A DNA stretch of 64,000 bases from Pseudomonadota bacterium (GCA_021794525.1 JAJYQP010000001.1:1-64000), one strand, 5' to 3'; positions 29,407-39,195 are shown, counted from the first letter of the stretch. Notes: generated from the letters alone by a model not told the origin. Made by a program: numbers and translations.

Positions 29407-30365
29407 GCGCTGGCGGCGAGCCACTCGGCGATCTTTCCGGCGATGGCGCGGAAGGGCTCCGCCTCCACGCCATCACCCGCAGCGGGCGGTGTCCCGGCAT
29501 CGCCGCTGATGCGAAGCGTGAGGCTCAGGGGGATGCGGCCGAGGAACGGCAGTTCCAGCCGCGCGGCAGCCGCTTCCACCCCGCCCGCACCGAAGGGATC
29601 GGAGAGCTCGCCGCAGTGCGGGCAGGCATATCCGGCCATGTTCTCGACCAGGCCGACGATCGGCACGCCCGCCTGGTCGAACAACTGCCCGGCGCGCGCC
29701 GTGTCCATCAGCGCGAGGTCCTGCGGGGTCGATACCAGCACCACGCCCGCGGGCTTGTGCTTCTGGATCATGGTCAGCTGCAGGTCGCCGGTGCCGGGCG
29801 GAAGGTCCACCACCAGCAGCTCGGCATCGCCCCAGTCGGCGTCGATCAGCTGGCTGAGCGCGCCCGCGGTCATCGGTCCGCGCCACGCGATCGCCTTCCC
29901 CGGCGCGACGATCTGGCCCATCGACAGCAGCGGCACGCCCGACGGAGTCGGCACGGGCACCAGTCTGCCGTCGACCGCCTCGGGCCGCGTGCCCTGCACG
30001 CCCAGGATAGTCGGCTGCGAGGGGCCGTAGATATCGGCGTCCACCACGCCGACCTTCAACCCCTGCCGCGCCAGCGCAACCGCGAGATTGGCGGCGAGCG
30101 TGCTCTTGCCCACCCCGCCCTTGCCCGATCCGACCGCCAGGACGCGGCGCGCGCGCTTCTCGGCAGTCATCGCCACGCGGACCTCGGAAATGTCGGGGTT
30201 CGCGGCGAGCGCAGCTCGCAGATCGCCCACCAGCGCGGAGCGAGGGGGCGCGTCCAGCCCCGCGACGTCGAGGACGACGAGGGCCACTCCGCCGTCCGCC
30301 TTCGCGGACACGATCCGCGCGGCGACCGCGCCGGGCAATCCGTCCACCAGTTCGGCTTCCTGCAT
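29403..30365 (-). CDS. Mrp/ApbC (NBP35-type) iron-sulfur cluster carrier ATPase
   Basis: The 320-residue protein has a short MIP18-like N-terminal region and a P-loop ATPase domain: GSGKGGVGKST deviant Walker A, DADIYGPSQPT, VDLPPGTGD, and the metal-binding CPHC pair near the C-terminus. Mrp proteins carry 4Fe-4S clusters to apo-enzymes. The start at ATG 30365 leaves 128 bases for divergent promoters with hflK; GTG 30416 would leave almost none. It heads the run leading to the molybdoenzyme and hemH, a sensible setting for cofactor supply. Confidence 0.93.
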   Translation of the reverse strand: MQEAELVDGLPGAVAARIVSAKADGGVALVVLDVAGLDAPPRSALVGDLRAALAANPDISEVRVAMTAEKRARRVLAVGSGKGGVGKSTLAANLAVALARQGLKVGVVDADIYGPSQPTILGVQGTRPEAVDGRLVPVPTPSGVPLLSMGQIVAPGKAIAWRGPMTAGALSQLIDADWGDAELLVVDLPPGTGDLQLTMIQKHKPAGVVLVSTPQDLALMDTARAGQLFDQAGVPIVGLVENMAGYACPHCGELSDPFGAGGVEAAAARLELPFLGRIPLSLTLRISGDAGTPPAAGDGVEAEPFRAIAGKIAEWLAASA

Positions 30366-30493
30366 GGCGCGGCGCGTGGCGCAGGAAAAAGCCGCCCGCA
30401 ACCCCTGTTTTTCCACGAACCCCGCCCTATAACGGCAGTATGAAAGTCTGGGACGGGTTCAGGACGGCAGCCGGGGTGATCCCCGGCCTCGCC

Positions 30494-31651
30494 ATGGCAG
30501 GCAAGCGCAATCCCTGGGGCAAGCCGGAGGGCGGTGGCGGCGACCCCGGCGCCGGCGACGATCCCGCTGCCGACGGTGCAGACGATGCCGGCGGCGCGGC
30601 CGAACCTCCACGCGGCGACAAACCGCCAAAAGGCCCGCGCAACCCGTGGCTGCCGCCGGGCGGCGGTTCGGGCGGTGAGCCGCCCCGGCGCTCTGCCAGT
30701 ATCGAGGATATCTTCCGCACCCGCGGCCCCGAAGGCCCGCGCCGCATCAATTTCGGTGGCGGCGGCCAGGGCGGCTTCAACCTCCCGCCCCGCGCCAATG
30801 GCAAGAGCTGGTGGCCGCTGATCGTGGGTGGCAGCATCGCTGCGCTGCTGCTGGTCACCTCGGTCCACCAGATCCAGCCCAAGGAGGAGGGCGTGGTGAC
30901 CTGGCTCGGGGGCAAGTATTCGCGCTCGCTCGGCCCGGGCCTCAACGTAACCATGCCCTGGCCGTTGCAGCAGGTCTCGGTCGAGACTGTGAGCGAGATC
31001 AAGGCGATCAAGATCGGCGGCGACAGCGAACAGCTGATCCTGACCGGCGACCAGAACCTGGTCGATCTGAGCTATATCATCCGCTGGAACATCAAGAACC
31101 TGCCGCTCTTCACCTTCCAGCTCGACGAGCCGCAGCTCACCATCCGCGAAGTCGCGGAGGCGGCGATGCGCGCATCGGTTGCCGAGCAACGGCTCGACGA
31201 CGTCATCTCCGGCGCCGGCCGTGCCGAGATCGAGGCTGCGGTCCGCACGCGGATGCAGCAGGTTCTCGACGCCTATGGCTCGGGCGTCGCCATCCAGGGT
31301 GTCGCAATCGAGCGCGCCGACCCGCCCGAAAAGGTGGTCGATGCATTCAAGGACGTCTCCGCCGCGCAGCAGGATGCCAACAGCCTTCGCAACAGCGCTA
31401 GGAAATACGCTGCCTCGGTTGTCGCGCGTGCCGAAGGCGACGCTGCGGCCTTCGACCGCATCTACGCCCAGTACAAGCTCGCGCCCGAGGTCACCAAGCG
31501 GCGCCTCTATTACGAGACCATGGAAAGCGTGCTTCGCAAGACCGACAAGACCTTCGTCGAATCCGGCGGTGTCCAGACCTATCTGCCACTGCCCGAAGTG
31601 AAGAAGCGGGCTGTCGCCCCACCCGCTCCCCCCACGACGGGAGGGCAGTGA
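30494..31651 (+). CDS. hflK: FtsH protease modulator HflK
   Basis: HflK and HflC form a stomatin/prohibitin-like membrane cage around FtsH. The 385-residue product starts MAGKRNPWGKPEGGGG, the typical HflK glycine-rich head, followed by a transmembrane segment (WWPLIVGGSIAALLLV) and a PHB domain with EGVVTWLGGKYSRSLGPGLN. An in-frame ATG exists at 30440 but would crowd the divergent mrp promoter. hflC follows after 1 base. Confidence 0.95.
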   Translation: MAGKRNPWGKPEGGGGDPGAGDDPAADGADDAGGAAEPPRGDKPPKGPRNPWLPPGGGSGGEPPRRSASIEDIFRTRGPEGPRRINFGGGGQGGFNLPPRANGKSWWPLIVGGSIAALLLVTSVHQIQPKEEGVVTWLGGKYSRSLGPGLNVTMPWPLQQVSVETVSEIKAIKIGGDSEQLILTGDQNLVDLSYIIRWNIKNLPLFTFQLDEPQLTIREVAEAAMRASVAEQRLDDVISGAGRAEIEAAVRTRMQQVLDAYGSGVAIQGVAIERADPPEKVVDAFKDVSAAQQDANSLRNSARKYAASVVARAEGDAAAFDRIYAQYKLAPEVTKRRLYYETMESVLRKTDKTFVESGGVQTYLPLPEVKKRAVAPPAPPTTGGQ

Positions 31652-31652
31652 G

Positions 31653-32498
31653 ATGGAAACGATCTGGGAAACCCACAAGGCGACCATCATCGCCGTCGGC
31701 GTGCTGATCGCGGCCGCGTTATCGACGCTGATCGTGGTGCCGGAAACGCAGCAGGCGGTGAAGATCCGCACCGGCCAGCCGGTCGCGGTGATCAACATGT
31801 TCCGCCCCGACGAGAAGTTCGGCAACACAGGCGCTGGGCTGTGGTATCGCATCCCCGGGCTCGAGCGGGTCCAGTACGTGGACCGCCGTATCCTCAACCT
31901 CGACATGGAGCCGCAGCAGGTGCTCTCGAGCGACCAGCAGCGCCTCCAGGTCGACGCCTATGCCCGCTACCGCATCATAGACCCGGTGCTGTTCGTCGAA
32001 AGCGCGGGGAGCGAGGGCAATCTCCAGACCCAGCTCGCGCCGATCTTCTCCTCTGTGCTGCGCCAGGAACTGGGCCGTAACCCCTTCACCGCACTGCTGA
32101 CGGCAGAACGCGGCGTGGCGATGGCCAATATACGCACCCAGCTCGACAAGCAGGCCCGGCAGTACGGCGCGCAGATCATCGACGTCAGGATCAAGCGCGC
32201 GGACCTGCCCGACGGCAGCCCGCTGGAAACTGCCTTCACCCGGATGCAGACCGACCGCCAGGCCGAGGCCGAGACGATCCGCGCCAATGGCCGCCGCGAC
32301 GCGCAGATCATCCAGGCCGATGCCGAGGCGAAGGCCGCCCAGACCTATGCCGCCGCCTACGGCAAGGATCCGGCATTTTACGACTTCTATCGCGCCATGC
32401 AAAGCTACCGCGTCACCTTCGAGGAAGGAGAAGGCGAGAGCTCGATGATCCTGTCACCCGACAACGAATACATGCGGCAGTTCAGGGGTACGCGCTGA
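31653..32498 (+). CDS. hflC: FtsH protease modulator HflC
   Basis: The 281-residue product has one N-terminal transmembrane helix (ATIIAVGVLIAAALSTLIVV) and a PHB/SPFH domain: QQAVKIRTGQPVAVI, LNLDMEPQQVLSSDQQRLQVD, then a helical region ADLPDGSPLETAFTRMQTDR rich in charged coiled coil. It is co-transcribed with hflK. The downstream gene is a Deg-family protease, so the three genes form a membrane and envelope quality-control unit. Confidence 0.96.
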   Translation: METIWETHKATIIAVGVLIAAALSTLIVVPETQQAVKIRTGQPVAVINMFRPDEKFGNTGAGLWYRIPGLERVQYVDRRILNLDMEPQQVLSSDQQRLQVDAYARYRIIDPVLFVESAGSEGNLQTQLAPIFSSVLRQELGRNPFTALLTAERGVAMANIRTQLDKQARQYGAQIIDVRIKRADLPDGSPLETAFTRMQTDRQAEAETIRANGRRDAQIIQADAEAKAAQTYAAAYGKDPAFYDFYRAMQSYRVTFEEGEGESSMILSPDNEYMRQFRGTR

Positions 32499-32503
32499 GC
32501 GAG

Positions 32504-32554
32504 TTACAAGCCGCGACAGGCGTTCAATCGCGGTTCAGCGCCGGCGGCTTGTAA
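32504..32554. promoter_or_regulatory. Inverted repeat and GTTCA direct repeats upstream of degP
   Basis: An 11-bp perfect inverted repeat TTACAAGCCGC/GCGGCTTGTAA (32504-32514, 32544-32554) encloses two GTTCA half-sites 11 bases apart (32522 and 32533). Direct half-sites one helical turn apart are typical of OmpR/ChvI-family response regulators. The inverted repeat could also end the hflKC message. Function is inferred. Confidence 0.45.
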
Positions 32555-32637
32555 GTCACAGGGGACGCCCAATCTACGGAACGCAGCCGGCGCGGGTCCG
32601 CCCGTGCCGGACATCAATCTGGAAGGATCCGAAGGAC

Positions 32638-34200
32638 GTGAATGCCGTGCGATATGCTTATGGACTGACCGGCGCACTGCTGCTCGGTGGTGCCGCCGCC
32701 TCGCTCACAACCGGCTATGCCGCCGGTGCACAGGTCGCCCAAAACGACGCCACCCAGATGAGCCGGGTGGTCCCGCGCCAGGGCGCGCCGGAAAGTTTTG
32801 CCGACCTTACCGCTCAGCTCGCCCCAGCGGTGGTCAATATCGCGACCCGCCAGAAGATCGAGGTCCGCCAGCCGCAGAACCCCTTCGCCGGCACACCGTT
32901 CGAAGGGCTGTTCGGCCAGCGCGGTCGCGGCGAGGGCGGAGCCCAGCCCCAGACGCAGGAAGCCCAGTCTCTCGGATCGGGCTTCATCATCTCGGCGGAC
33001 GGCTACGTGGTCACGAACAATCACGTGATCTCCAGCCCCACGGGCCGCGGCACGGTCGAGAAGATCACCGTGACCATGCCCGACGGCACCGAGTATCCGG
33101 CCAGGCTGGTCGGCGCCGACAGCTCCTCCGACCTTGCGGTCCTCAAGATTTCCGCGCCCAAGGCGCTGCCCTTCGTCCACTTCGGCAATTCGGCGCAGGC
33201 GCGCGTGGGCGACTGGGTGGTCGCGATCGGCAATCCCTTCGGGCTCGGCGGCACGGTGACCAGCGGTATCGTCTCGGCGGTCTATCGCAACACCGGCCAG
33301 GGCGGCGCCTATGACCGCTACATCCAGACCGACGCCGCCATCAACCGCGGCAATTCGGGCGGCCCGCTGTTCGACATGCAGGGTAATGTGATCGGCATCA
33401 ACAACGCTATCTTCTCACCCAGCGGCGGCAGCGTTGGCATCGGTTTCGCCATCCCGGCGGAAATCGCCGCTCCGATCGTGGAGCAGCTCAAGAGCGGTCG
33501 CGAGATCACCCGCGGCTATCTCGGCGTCTCGATCCAGCCAGTCGATGACGATCTTGCCGATTCGCTGGGCATTCCCAAGAACCGCGGCGAATTCGTGCAA
33601 GTGGTCCAGCCGGGCGAGCCGGGCGAAAAGGCCGGCATTCGTGCAGGCGACATCGTCCTCAGCGTCAACAGCAGGCCGGTGACCCGCGAACAGACCCTGT
33701 CCTTCATCGTCGCCAATATCGAGCCCGGCACTCGGGTGCCGATCGAGCTGATCCGGAATGGTCAGCGCATGACCGTCACCGCCACCGTGGGCAGGCGTCC
33801 CTCCGACGACGCGCTGCGCCAGCAGCAGCTGTTCTCGGGCGACGGCGACGACCGGGGCAGCGGCGGCATGGGCAGCGACCAGGAGCAGCCGAGCAGCCTC
33901 ATCCAGGACAAGCTCGGGCTCTCGGTCGTTCCGCTCACGCCGCAGATCGCCGCTCAACTCGGCGCAGCCGCGGGGACCAAAGGTCTCGTCATCGCCGACG
34001 TGGACGGCAGCAGCGACGCCGGCCGCAAGGGCCTGCAACGCGGCGACATCGTGCTGAGCGCGAACTATGCCGAGGTCACGACTCCGGGCGCGCTCGAAGC
34101 CGCGATCAGGCAGGCGCAGGCGGACGGGCGGGAGGCGCTGCTGCTCCGCATCCAGCGTCGCGGCCGTCCCACGACCTACTTCGCGGTTCGCTTGCGCTGA
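32638..34200 (+). CDS. Do/DegP-family periplasmic serine endoprotease
   Basis: The 520-residue product (GTG start, GAAGGA just upstream) has an N-terminal export signal, a trypsin-like domain with the triad His129 (NNHV), Asp165 (SSDLAV) and Ser240 (GNSGGP), and two PDZ domains (about 305-395 and 430-515) joined by an acidic-glycine linker. Such proteases degrade or refold misfolded envelope proteins. It lies downstream of hflKC with candidate stress-operator sites in the 139-base gap. Confidence 0.95.
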   Translation: MNAVRYAYGLTGALLLGGAAASLTTGYAAGAQVAQNDATQMSRVVPRQGAPESFADLTAQLAPAVVNIATRQKIEVRQPQNPFAGTPFEGLFGQRGRGEGGAQPQTQEAQSLGSGFIISADGYVVTNNHVISSPTGRGTVEKITVTMPDGTEYPARLVGADSSSDLAVLKISAPKALPFVHFGNSAQARVGDWVVAIGNPFGLGGTVTSGIVSAVYRNTGQGGAYDRYIQTDAAINRGNSGGPLFDMQGNVIGINNAIFSPSGGSVGIGFAIPAEIAAPIVEQLKSGREITRGYLGVSIQPVDDDLADSLGIPKNRGEFVQVVQPGEPGEKAGIRAGDIVLSVNSRPVTREQTLSFIVANIEPGTRVPIELIRNGQRMTVTATVGRRPSDDALRQQQLFSGDGDDRGSGGMGSDQEQPSSLIQDKLGLSVVPLTPQIAAQLGAAAGTKGLVIADVDGSSDAGRKGLQRGDIVLSANYAEVTTPGALEAAIRQAQADGREALLLRIQRRGRPTTYFAVRLR

Positions 34201-34291
34201 TCACCAGCGCGGCGGCCAGCCGGCTCCTGATGGCAGTGGGACCGAACGGCCAGGCGAGGTAGTTTGACGCGCCGCAGCGGTTGGGTGGTCG

Positions 34292-34951
34292 ATGGCGCAC
34301 ATCCCGCGCGAGGCATGGGCTGCGACCGAAGCGCCGATGCATTCGGCCATCGCCGCGATATGGGCCCGGCGCACCTTGTCACGGTGGCTCGGTGCTCAAG
34401 CCGCTCGACCTCGCCCCGGCGCAGGACCGCTATCGGCGGCTGCTGGACGAGGTCGGGATGGGCACGGGCTGGCGATGGCGGCTTGGGATCCGGGCGGGCA
34501 AGGCGGCTTCATTGGCTTGGGTCTGCCGGTCGACGGGAGCGTGTTCCAGCCGCAACGCTATGTCGGGGTCGGGCTGATCGGGCAGATGTCGTTAAATCGC
34601 TACTGCTCCCTGATCGAAACGCAGGCCGCAGGATCGATCCGACTGTCCCCGCGCGAGCTGGACATCCTGCACTGGGCCTCGCGCGGCAAGAGCAATCTCC
34701 ACATGGCGGAGATCATCGGGATCAGTCGCGGGACGGTCGATACCTGCATGCGCCGCGTGTTCGGCAAGTTCGGGACCAACGACCGCACGGTCGCGTGCAT
34801 TCGCGCGCACGAGCTTCGCTTCATTCACGCGGCCGGTGTGGAGGCCGCCACCCCACGCTGCACTACGTCGTCGGGTCAGGCCCGGCGGCGTTCGGCCCGG
34901 TTCATCAGCTGGCGCGCCTCGTCGGCGGGCATGGGGCGCCCGAAGTGGTAG
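34292..34951 (+). pseudogene. LuxR-type regulator with apparent double frameshift
   Basis: The C-terminal part is a clear LuxR helix-turn-helix: LSPRELDILHWASRGKSN, MAEIIGISRGTVDTCMRRVF, KFGTNDRTVACIRA. The N-terminal domain does not read well in one frame: MAHIPREAWAATEAP is in the HTH frame, DRYRRLLDEVGMGTGWRWRLG lies in another frame (34400-34500), and GGFIGLGLPVDG returns to the first. Two compensating shifts near 34390 and 34500 would explain this. The frame also lacks a stop until it runs 76 bases into the convergent GGDEF-EAL gene. It may be a decayed gene or carry sequencing errors. Confidence 0.5.
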
Positions 34952-37203
34952 CCCTGAATCTTGGTGCAGCCGAGCTCGCGGATCATGCCCGCTTCCTCAC
35001 CGTTCTCGACGCCCTCTGCGGTGGTCGTCATGCCGAGGCTGTCGGACATCGCGACCACGGCACGGATGATCGCCATGCTCTCCGCGCTGCCCTGCGCCGC
35101 GCCCTGCACGAAGGTGCGATCGACCTTGATGGTCGAGAACTTGAGCGTGCGCAGGTAACCGAGCGAGGAATAACCGGTGCCGAAGTCGTCGAGCGCGACC
35201 GAGCAACCGAGTTGCATGACCGATTCGAGCGCCTTGCGCGCGACATTGGCGTCCTTCAGGAAGATGCTCTCGGTCACCTCGATCTCGACACGCTCGGGCG
35301 AGAGGCCACTCGCCGACAATGATCGCACGACCGAGGCCGCGAAGTCGGGCTCCACCAGCTGCTCGGGCGAGACGTTTATGTTGACCTTGATCGGCGAAGG
35401 CCAGCGCGCCGCTTCTTCCATAGCTTGGCGCATCACCCACTGCCCGATCGGCACGATCAGGCGCGTCTCCTCCGCCAGCGGGATGAACTTCACCGGGCTG
35501 ACGAAGCCGTGCTCGGCACTGTTCCAACGCACCAGCGCCTCGAAACTCACCAGCTCCTCGCTGCGGGCATCGACGACCGGCTGGTAATGGAGCACGAACT
35601 CGTTGCGGGCGAGCGCGTTGCGGAGCGAGAACTCGAGCTGGCGGCGCTCCTCTGCGGACGCGTGGAGCGAGGGTTCGTATTCGAAATACTCCCCGCCGCC
35701 GGCGTCTTTCGAGCGATAGAGCGCGAGGTCGGCGTTGCGCATCAGCTCCTCGACGGACTTGCCGTCACGCGGGCCAACGGCCGAGCCGATGCTGGCGCCC
35801 ACATAGAGGAGCTGATCGTCGACACGGTAGGGCTCCGACAACCGCGCGATGATCGAGAGGGCGAGCCGCTCGACGCTCGCCTTGTCGCTGGCGTCGCGCA
35901 CCACCACTGCGAATTCGTCGCCGCCGAGACGCCCGCAAGTGGCGCCCTCGATCATTTCCGAGGACAGCCGCTGCGCCACCTGGCCTAGCAGCTTGTCGCC
36001 GACGAGATGGCCGAGCGAATCGTTGACCGCCTTGAAACGGTCCAGGTCGATCATCAGGAAGGCGCAGCGCGAGCGCCATTTCTCGGCGTAGCGCAGCGCA
36101 TCGGTCACAGCCTCGTGCACCATCAGGCGATTGGGCAGCGAGGTCAGCGTGTCGTAACGCGCGAGATAGGCGATCTTCTCCGAGGATTCGCGTTCGGTCG
36201 TCACGTCGGAGCCGACGCCGCGGAAGCCGACATATTGGCCGGTCTCGTCCAGCATCGGGGTGCCGGACAGCTCCCACCAGCGGCGCTCGTCGCGGATCGA
36301 GACCTCGACGATAAGGTCGGAAAAGCTCTCGCGGTTCTTCAGCTTTTCGGCCAGCTCGTGAAGGCTCGGCGCGAAGCGGCCGCTTGCCCAGCTCTCGCCG
36401 GACACGAGCTCGATGAAGCTCTTGCCCTCGATTTCATTGAGCTCCCGCCCGAGCGCTATGGCGAGCCGCGGCGAGACCGAGCGCAGGCGCCGGTTCTTGT
36501 CGAGCTGGAACAGCCAGTCCGCGTCCGAATCCTCGTATTCGCGCAGCAGCAGCGAGACGACCTCGCTCGATTCGTTCATGTCGAGCTCGGCGACGCGGGC
36601 CTGGTACAGGCCCTTCGCGCTCTGCACTGCGGCCGAGGACGCGAACAGTCCCGTGAAAGCAGCGATCGCGGCGAGGTAGGGGTCGCCCGCGGCGGCCATT
36701 CCGATCGTCCACCCGAGCGACAGGAAGACGGTGAACAGCACCGAGCCCAATGGTGCACTGAACCGGCTGGTGGCGGCGGCGAGACACAGCAGTGCGACAA
36801 AGGACCAGGCGGTCCCATTGGTGGCGACATCGGCGTGGGCCGGGAACAGCAACGCCGCCGCGCCCCAGGCGACGCCCTTGAGCACCGCATTGCCGCTGTG
36901 ATGCAGCCATTCGAGGCGGCCCAGCCCCTTGATGTCGACATGGGCGAGCGAGCGATCGATCCACACGCTGTGGAGCGCGCTCAGCACGACCCAGGCGGAC
37001 CAGGCGGCGAGCACGCCCGTGCCGACCGATCCATAATAGATCAGCGAGATGCAGAAGGCGCCGATGGCGTGCAGGGTAAAGCGCACCCAGCGCTTCTGCG
37101 CGAGCACGCAATATTGCTGTCCCTGCAGGCGCGACCAGTCACTGCCCCTCCCGGTCAGGCCGAGGATGGCACCGATCGACGGCGCGCGACCGTCATCGAT
37201 CAT
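34876..37203 (-). CDS. Membrane-bound PAS-GGDEF-EAL cyclic-di-GMP protein
   Basis: The 775-residue protein has several N-terminal transmembrane helices (about 40-190), a PAS-like sensor (around 230-330), an intact GGDEF motif (RLGGDEFA) and an intact EAL motif (SFEALVRW), with later EAL residues NVSPEQL, EVTES, and DDFGTGYSS. Both catalytic halves look active, so it may make or break c-di-GMP according to a membrane signal. Start choice is uncertain: ATG 37203 (AAAGGA 12 bases upstream), ATG 37215 or GTG 37224. Confidence 0.93.
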   Translation of the reverse strand: MIDDGRAPSIGAILGLTGRGSDWSRLQGQQYCVLAQKRWVRFTLHAIGAFCISLIYYGSVGTGVLAAWSAWVVLSALHSVWIDRSLAHVDIKGLGRLEWLHHSGNAVLKGVAWGAAALLFPAHADVATNGTAWSFVALLCLAAATSRFSAPLGSVLFTVFLSLGWTIGMAAAGDPYLAAIAAFTGLFASSAAVQSAKGLYQARVAELDMNESSEVVSLLLREYEDSDADWLFQLDKNRRLRSVSPRLAIALGRELNEIEGKSFIELVSGESWASGRFAPSLHELAEKLKNRESFSDLIVEVSIRDERRWWELSGTPMLDETGQYVGFRGVGSDVTTERESSEKIAYLARYDTLTSLPNRLMVHEAVTDALRYAEKWRSRCAFLMIDLDRFKAVNDSLGHLVGDKLLGQVAQRLSSEMIEGATCGRLGGDEFAVVVRDASDKASVERLALSIIARLSEPYRVDDQLLYVGASIGSAVGPRDGKSVEELMRNADLALYRSKDAGGGEYFEYEPSLHASAEERRQLEFSLRNALARNEFVLHYQPVVDARSEELVSFEALVRWNSAEHGFVSPVKFIPLAEETRLIVPIGQWVMRQAMEEAARWPSPIKVNINVSPEQLVEPDFAASVVRSLSASGLSPERVEIEVTESIFLKDANVARKALESVMQLGCSVALDDFGTGYSSLGYLRTLKFSTIKVDRTFVQGAAQGSAESMAIIRAVVAMSDSLGMTTTAEGVENGEEAGMIRELGCTKIQGYHFGRPMPADEARQLMNRAERRRA

Positions 37204-37288
37204 GTTCGCGGGCATTCCTTTCACACCCGCACCCTAGAGAGCAGTGGTTAAACGACAGTAAAGTCCGGGCTCGCCAAGCGACGGATTT

Positions 37289-37320
37289 CCGGCGTCTTTC
37301 CGGTCAGTCGGACACGCCGG
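37289..37320 (-). repeat. Inverted repeat downstream of glmS
   Basis: CCGGCGT/ACGCCGG arms (37289-37295, 37314-37320) enclose an inner TCCG/CGGA stem. It lies 37 bases after the glmS stop and may act as its 3' end, though there is no clean U-run. Confidence 0.4.
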
Positions 37321-37356
37321 ATATCGCGTGTTTTCAAACCCTCGCAACCACCGACA

Positions 37357-39180
37357 CTACTCCACCGTAACCGATTTCGCGAGATTGCGCGGCTGGTCGA
37401 CGTCGGTCCCCTTCACGCAGGCGACGTGATAGGCGAGGAGCTGGACCGGCACGGCGTAGACCAGCGGCGCGATCAGCGGATGGACCTGCGGCATCTCGAT
37501 GGTGGCGAGGCAATCCTCCCCCGCCTCCGCCAGCCCCGCGGCGTCGGAAATCAGCACCACCTTGCCGCCGCGCGCGCGCACCTCCTGCATGTTGGAGACG
37601 GTCTTCTCGAACAGCGGGCCCGAGGGGGCGAGGCAGATCACCGGCACGCTCTCGTCGATCAGCGCGATCGGGCCGTGCTTCATCTCGCCCGAGGCATAGC
37701 CCTCGGCGTGGATGTAGCTGATTTCTTTCAATTTCAGCGCGCCTTCCAGCGCCAGGGGGTAATCCGCGCCGCGCCCCAGGTAGAGCACGTCACGCGCCGG
37801 GGCGATCAGCGGCGCCATCGCCGCGATGTCGTCGTCATGGTTGAGCGCGGCGTTGAGCGCCGCGGGCGCCTCGAGCAAATGCCTGACCACCGCGGCCTCT
37901 TCCTCGCGGCTCATGCGGCCCTTCTTCACCGCCATGTGCGCGGCGAGCGCAGCGAGGACCGCGAGCTGGCACGTGAACGCCTTGGTGCTGGCGACGCCGA
38001 TCTCCGGCCCCGCATGGGTCGGCAGCAACAGGTCCGCCTCCCGCGCCATGGAACTGGTCGGCACGTTGACGACCACTGCGATGGTCTGGCCCGCCGCCTT
38101 GCAATAGCGTAGCGCGGCGAGCGTGTCGGCGGTCTCCCCGCTCTGGCTGATGAAGAGCGCGAGCCCGCCCTCTTCCAGCACCGGCTCGCGGTAACGGAAT
38201 TCGGAGGCGAAATCGATGTCGACAGGCACGCGCGCGAACTGCTCGAACCAGTATTTCGCAACCATTCCGGCGTAAAAGCTGGTTCCGCAGGCGACGATGG
38301 TGACGCGGCGGATGGCGGAGAGGTCGAAGTCGAACTGCGGCAGCGCCACCACGCCCTCTGCCGGGCGCAGATAGGATTGCAACGTCTGAGCGACCACGGT
38401 CGGCTGCTCGAAGATCTCCTTCTGCATGAAGTGGCGGTAATTGCCCTTCTCGACCGCCGCCGCGGAAGCGCCGGAGGTGGTGATCCCGCGGCTGGCGACC
38501 TCGCCGTCGGCGTCGCGGATCGTCGCGCCCTCGCGGGTGACGACGACCCAGTCGCCCTCCTCCAGATAGGCAATCTTCTGCGTCAGCGAGGCGAGCGCCA
38601 GCGCGTCGGAGCCCAGGAACATCTCGCCCTCACCGTATCCCACCACCAGCGGCGAGCCGAGCCGCGCGCCGATCAGCAGCTCGGGATGGGCGCGGAAGGC
38701 GATGGCGAGCGCGAAGGCGCCGCGCAGCCGGGGCAGCACAGTGGCAACAGCCTCCTCGGGGGAAGCGCCGTTCTCGACCTCGCGGCTGACGAGATGGGCG
38801 ACGACCTCGCTGTCGGTCTCGCTTTCGAGCTGGCGTCCTTCGGCCAGCAGCTCCTCGCGCAGCGGCTTGTAGTTCTCGATTATGCCGTTGTGGACCAGCG
38901 CGACCTCGCCCGTCGCATGGGGGTGGGCGTTGTTGGTGGTTGGTGCGCCATGCGTCGCCCAGCGCGTGTGCGCGATGCCGGTGTTGCCGGGCGCGGGATG
39001 GGCGGCGAGCTCACGGACAAGGTTGGTGAGCTTGCCCTCCGCCCGGCGGCGAACCAGCACCCCGCCGTCGATGGTGCACACGCCCGCGCTGTCATAGCCG
39101 CGATATTCCATACGCCGCAGCCCGTCGACGAGACGGTCCGCGACGGGTTGCTGGCTGACGATGCCGATGATGCCGCACAT
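37357..39180 (-). CDS. glmS: Glutamine-fructose-6-phosphate aminotransferase (isomerizing)
   Basis: GlmS makes glucosamine-6-phosphate for peptidoglycan and lipopolysaccharide. The 607-residue product begins MCGIIGIVSQQPVAD with the N-terminal nucleophile Cys, has the glutaminase loop HTRWATHGAPT, and two SIS domains (VACGTSFYAG, SQSGETADTLAAL). It ends DQPRNLAKSVTVE, the standard terminus. The length is normal. No ribozyme-type leader is visible in the 15-base gap to vapC. Confidence 0.98.
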   Translation of the reverse strand: MCGIIGIVSQQPVADRLVDGLRRMEYRGYDSAGVCTIDGGVLVRRRAEGKLTNLVRELAAHPAPGNTGIAHTRWATHGAPTTNNAHPHATGEVALVHNGIIENYKPLREELLAEGRQLESETDSEVVAHLVSREVENGASPEEAVATVLPRLRGAFALAIAFRAHPELLIGARLGSPLVVGYGEGEMFLGSDALALASLTQKIAYLEEGDWVVVTREGATIRDADGEVASRGITTSGASAAAVEKGNYRHFMQKEIFEQPTVVAQTLQSYLRPAEGVVALPQFDFDLSAIRRVTIVACGTSFYAGMVAKYWFEQFARVPVDIDFASEFRYREPVLEEGGLALFISQSGETADTLAALRYCKAAGQTIAVVVNVPTSSMAREADLLLPTHAGPEIGVASTKAFTCQLAVLAALAAHMAVKKGRMSREEEAAVVRHLLEAPAALNAALNHDDDIAAMAPLIAPARDVLYLGRGADYPLALEGALKLKEISYIHAEGYASGEMKHGPIALIDESVPVICLAPSGPLFEKTVSNMQEVRARGGKVVLISDAAGLAEAGEDCLATIEMPQVHPLIAPLVYAVPVQLLAYHVACVKGTDVDQPRNLAKSVTVE

Positions 39181-39195
39181 GAATTCGATAGTCCT

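Noticed and set aside
32504-32554. Rho-independent terminator for hflKC
   Set aside because: The arms are strong, but the 29-base loop and lack of a T-run make a regulatory role at least as likely.
37181-39180. glmS-type ribozyme or riboswitch
   Set aside because: The glmS upstream gap is only 15 bases, and glmS ribozymes are chiefly a Gram-positive feature.
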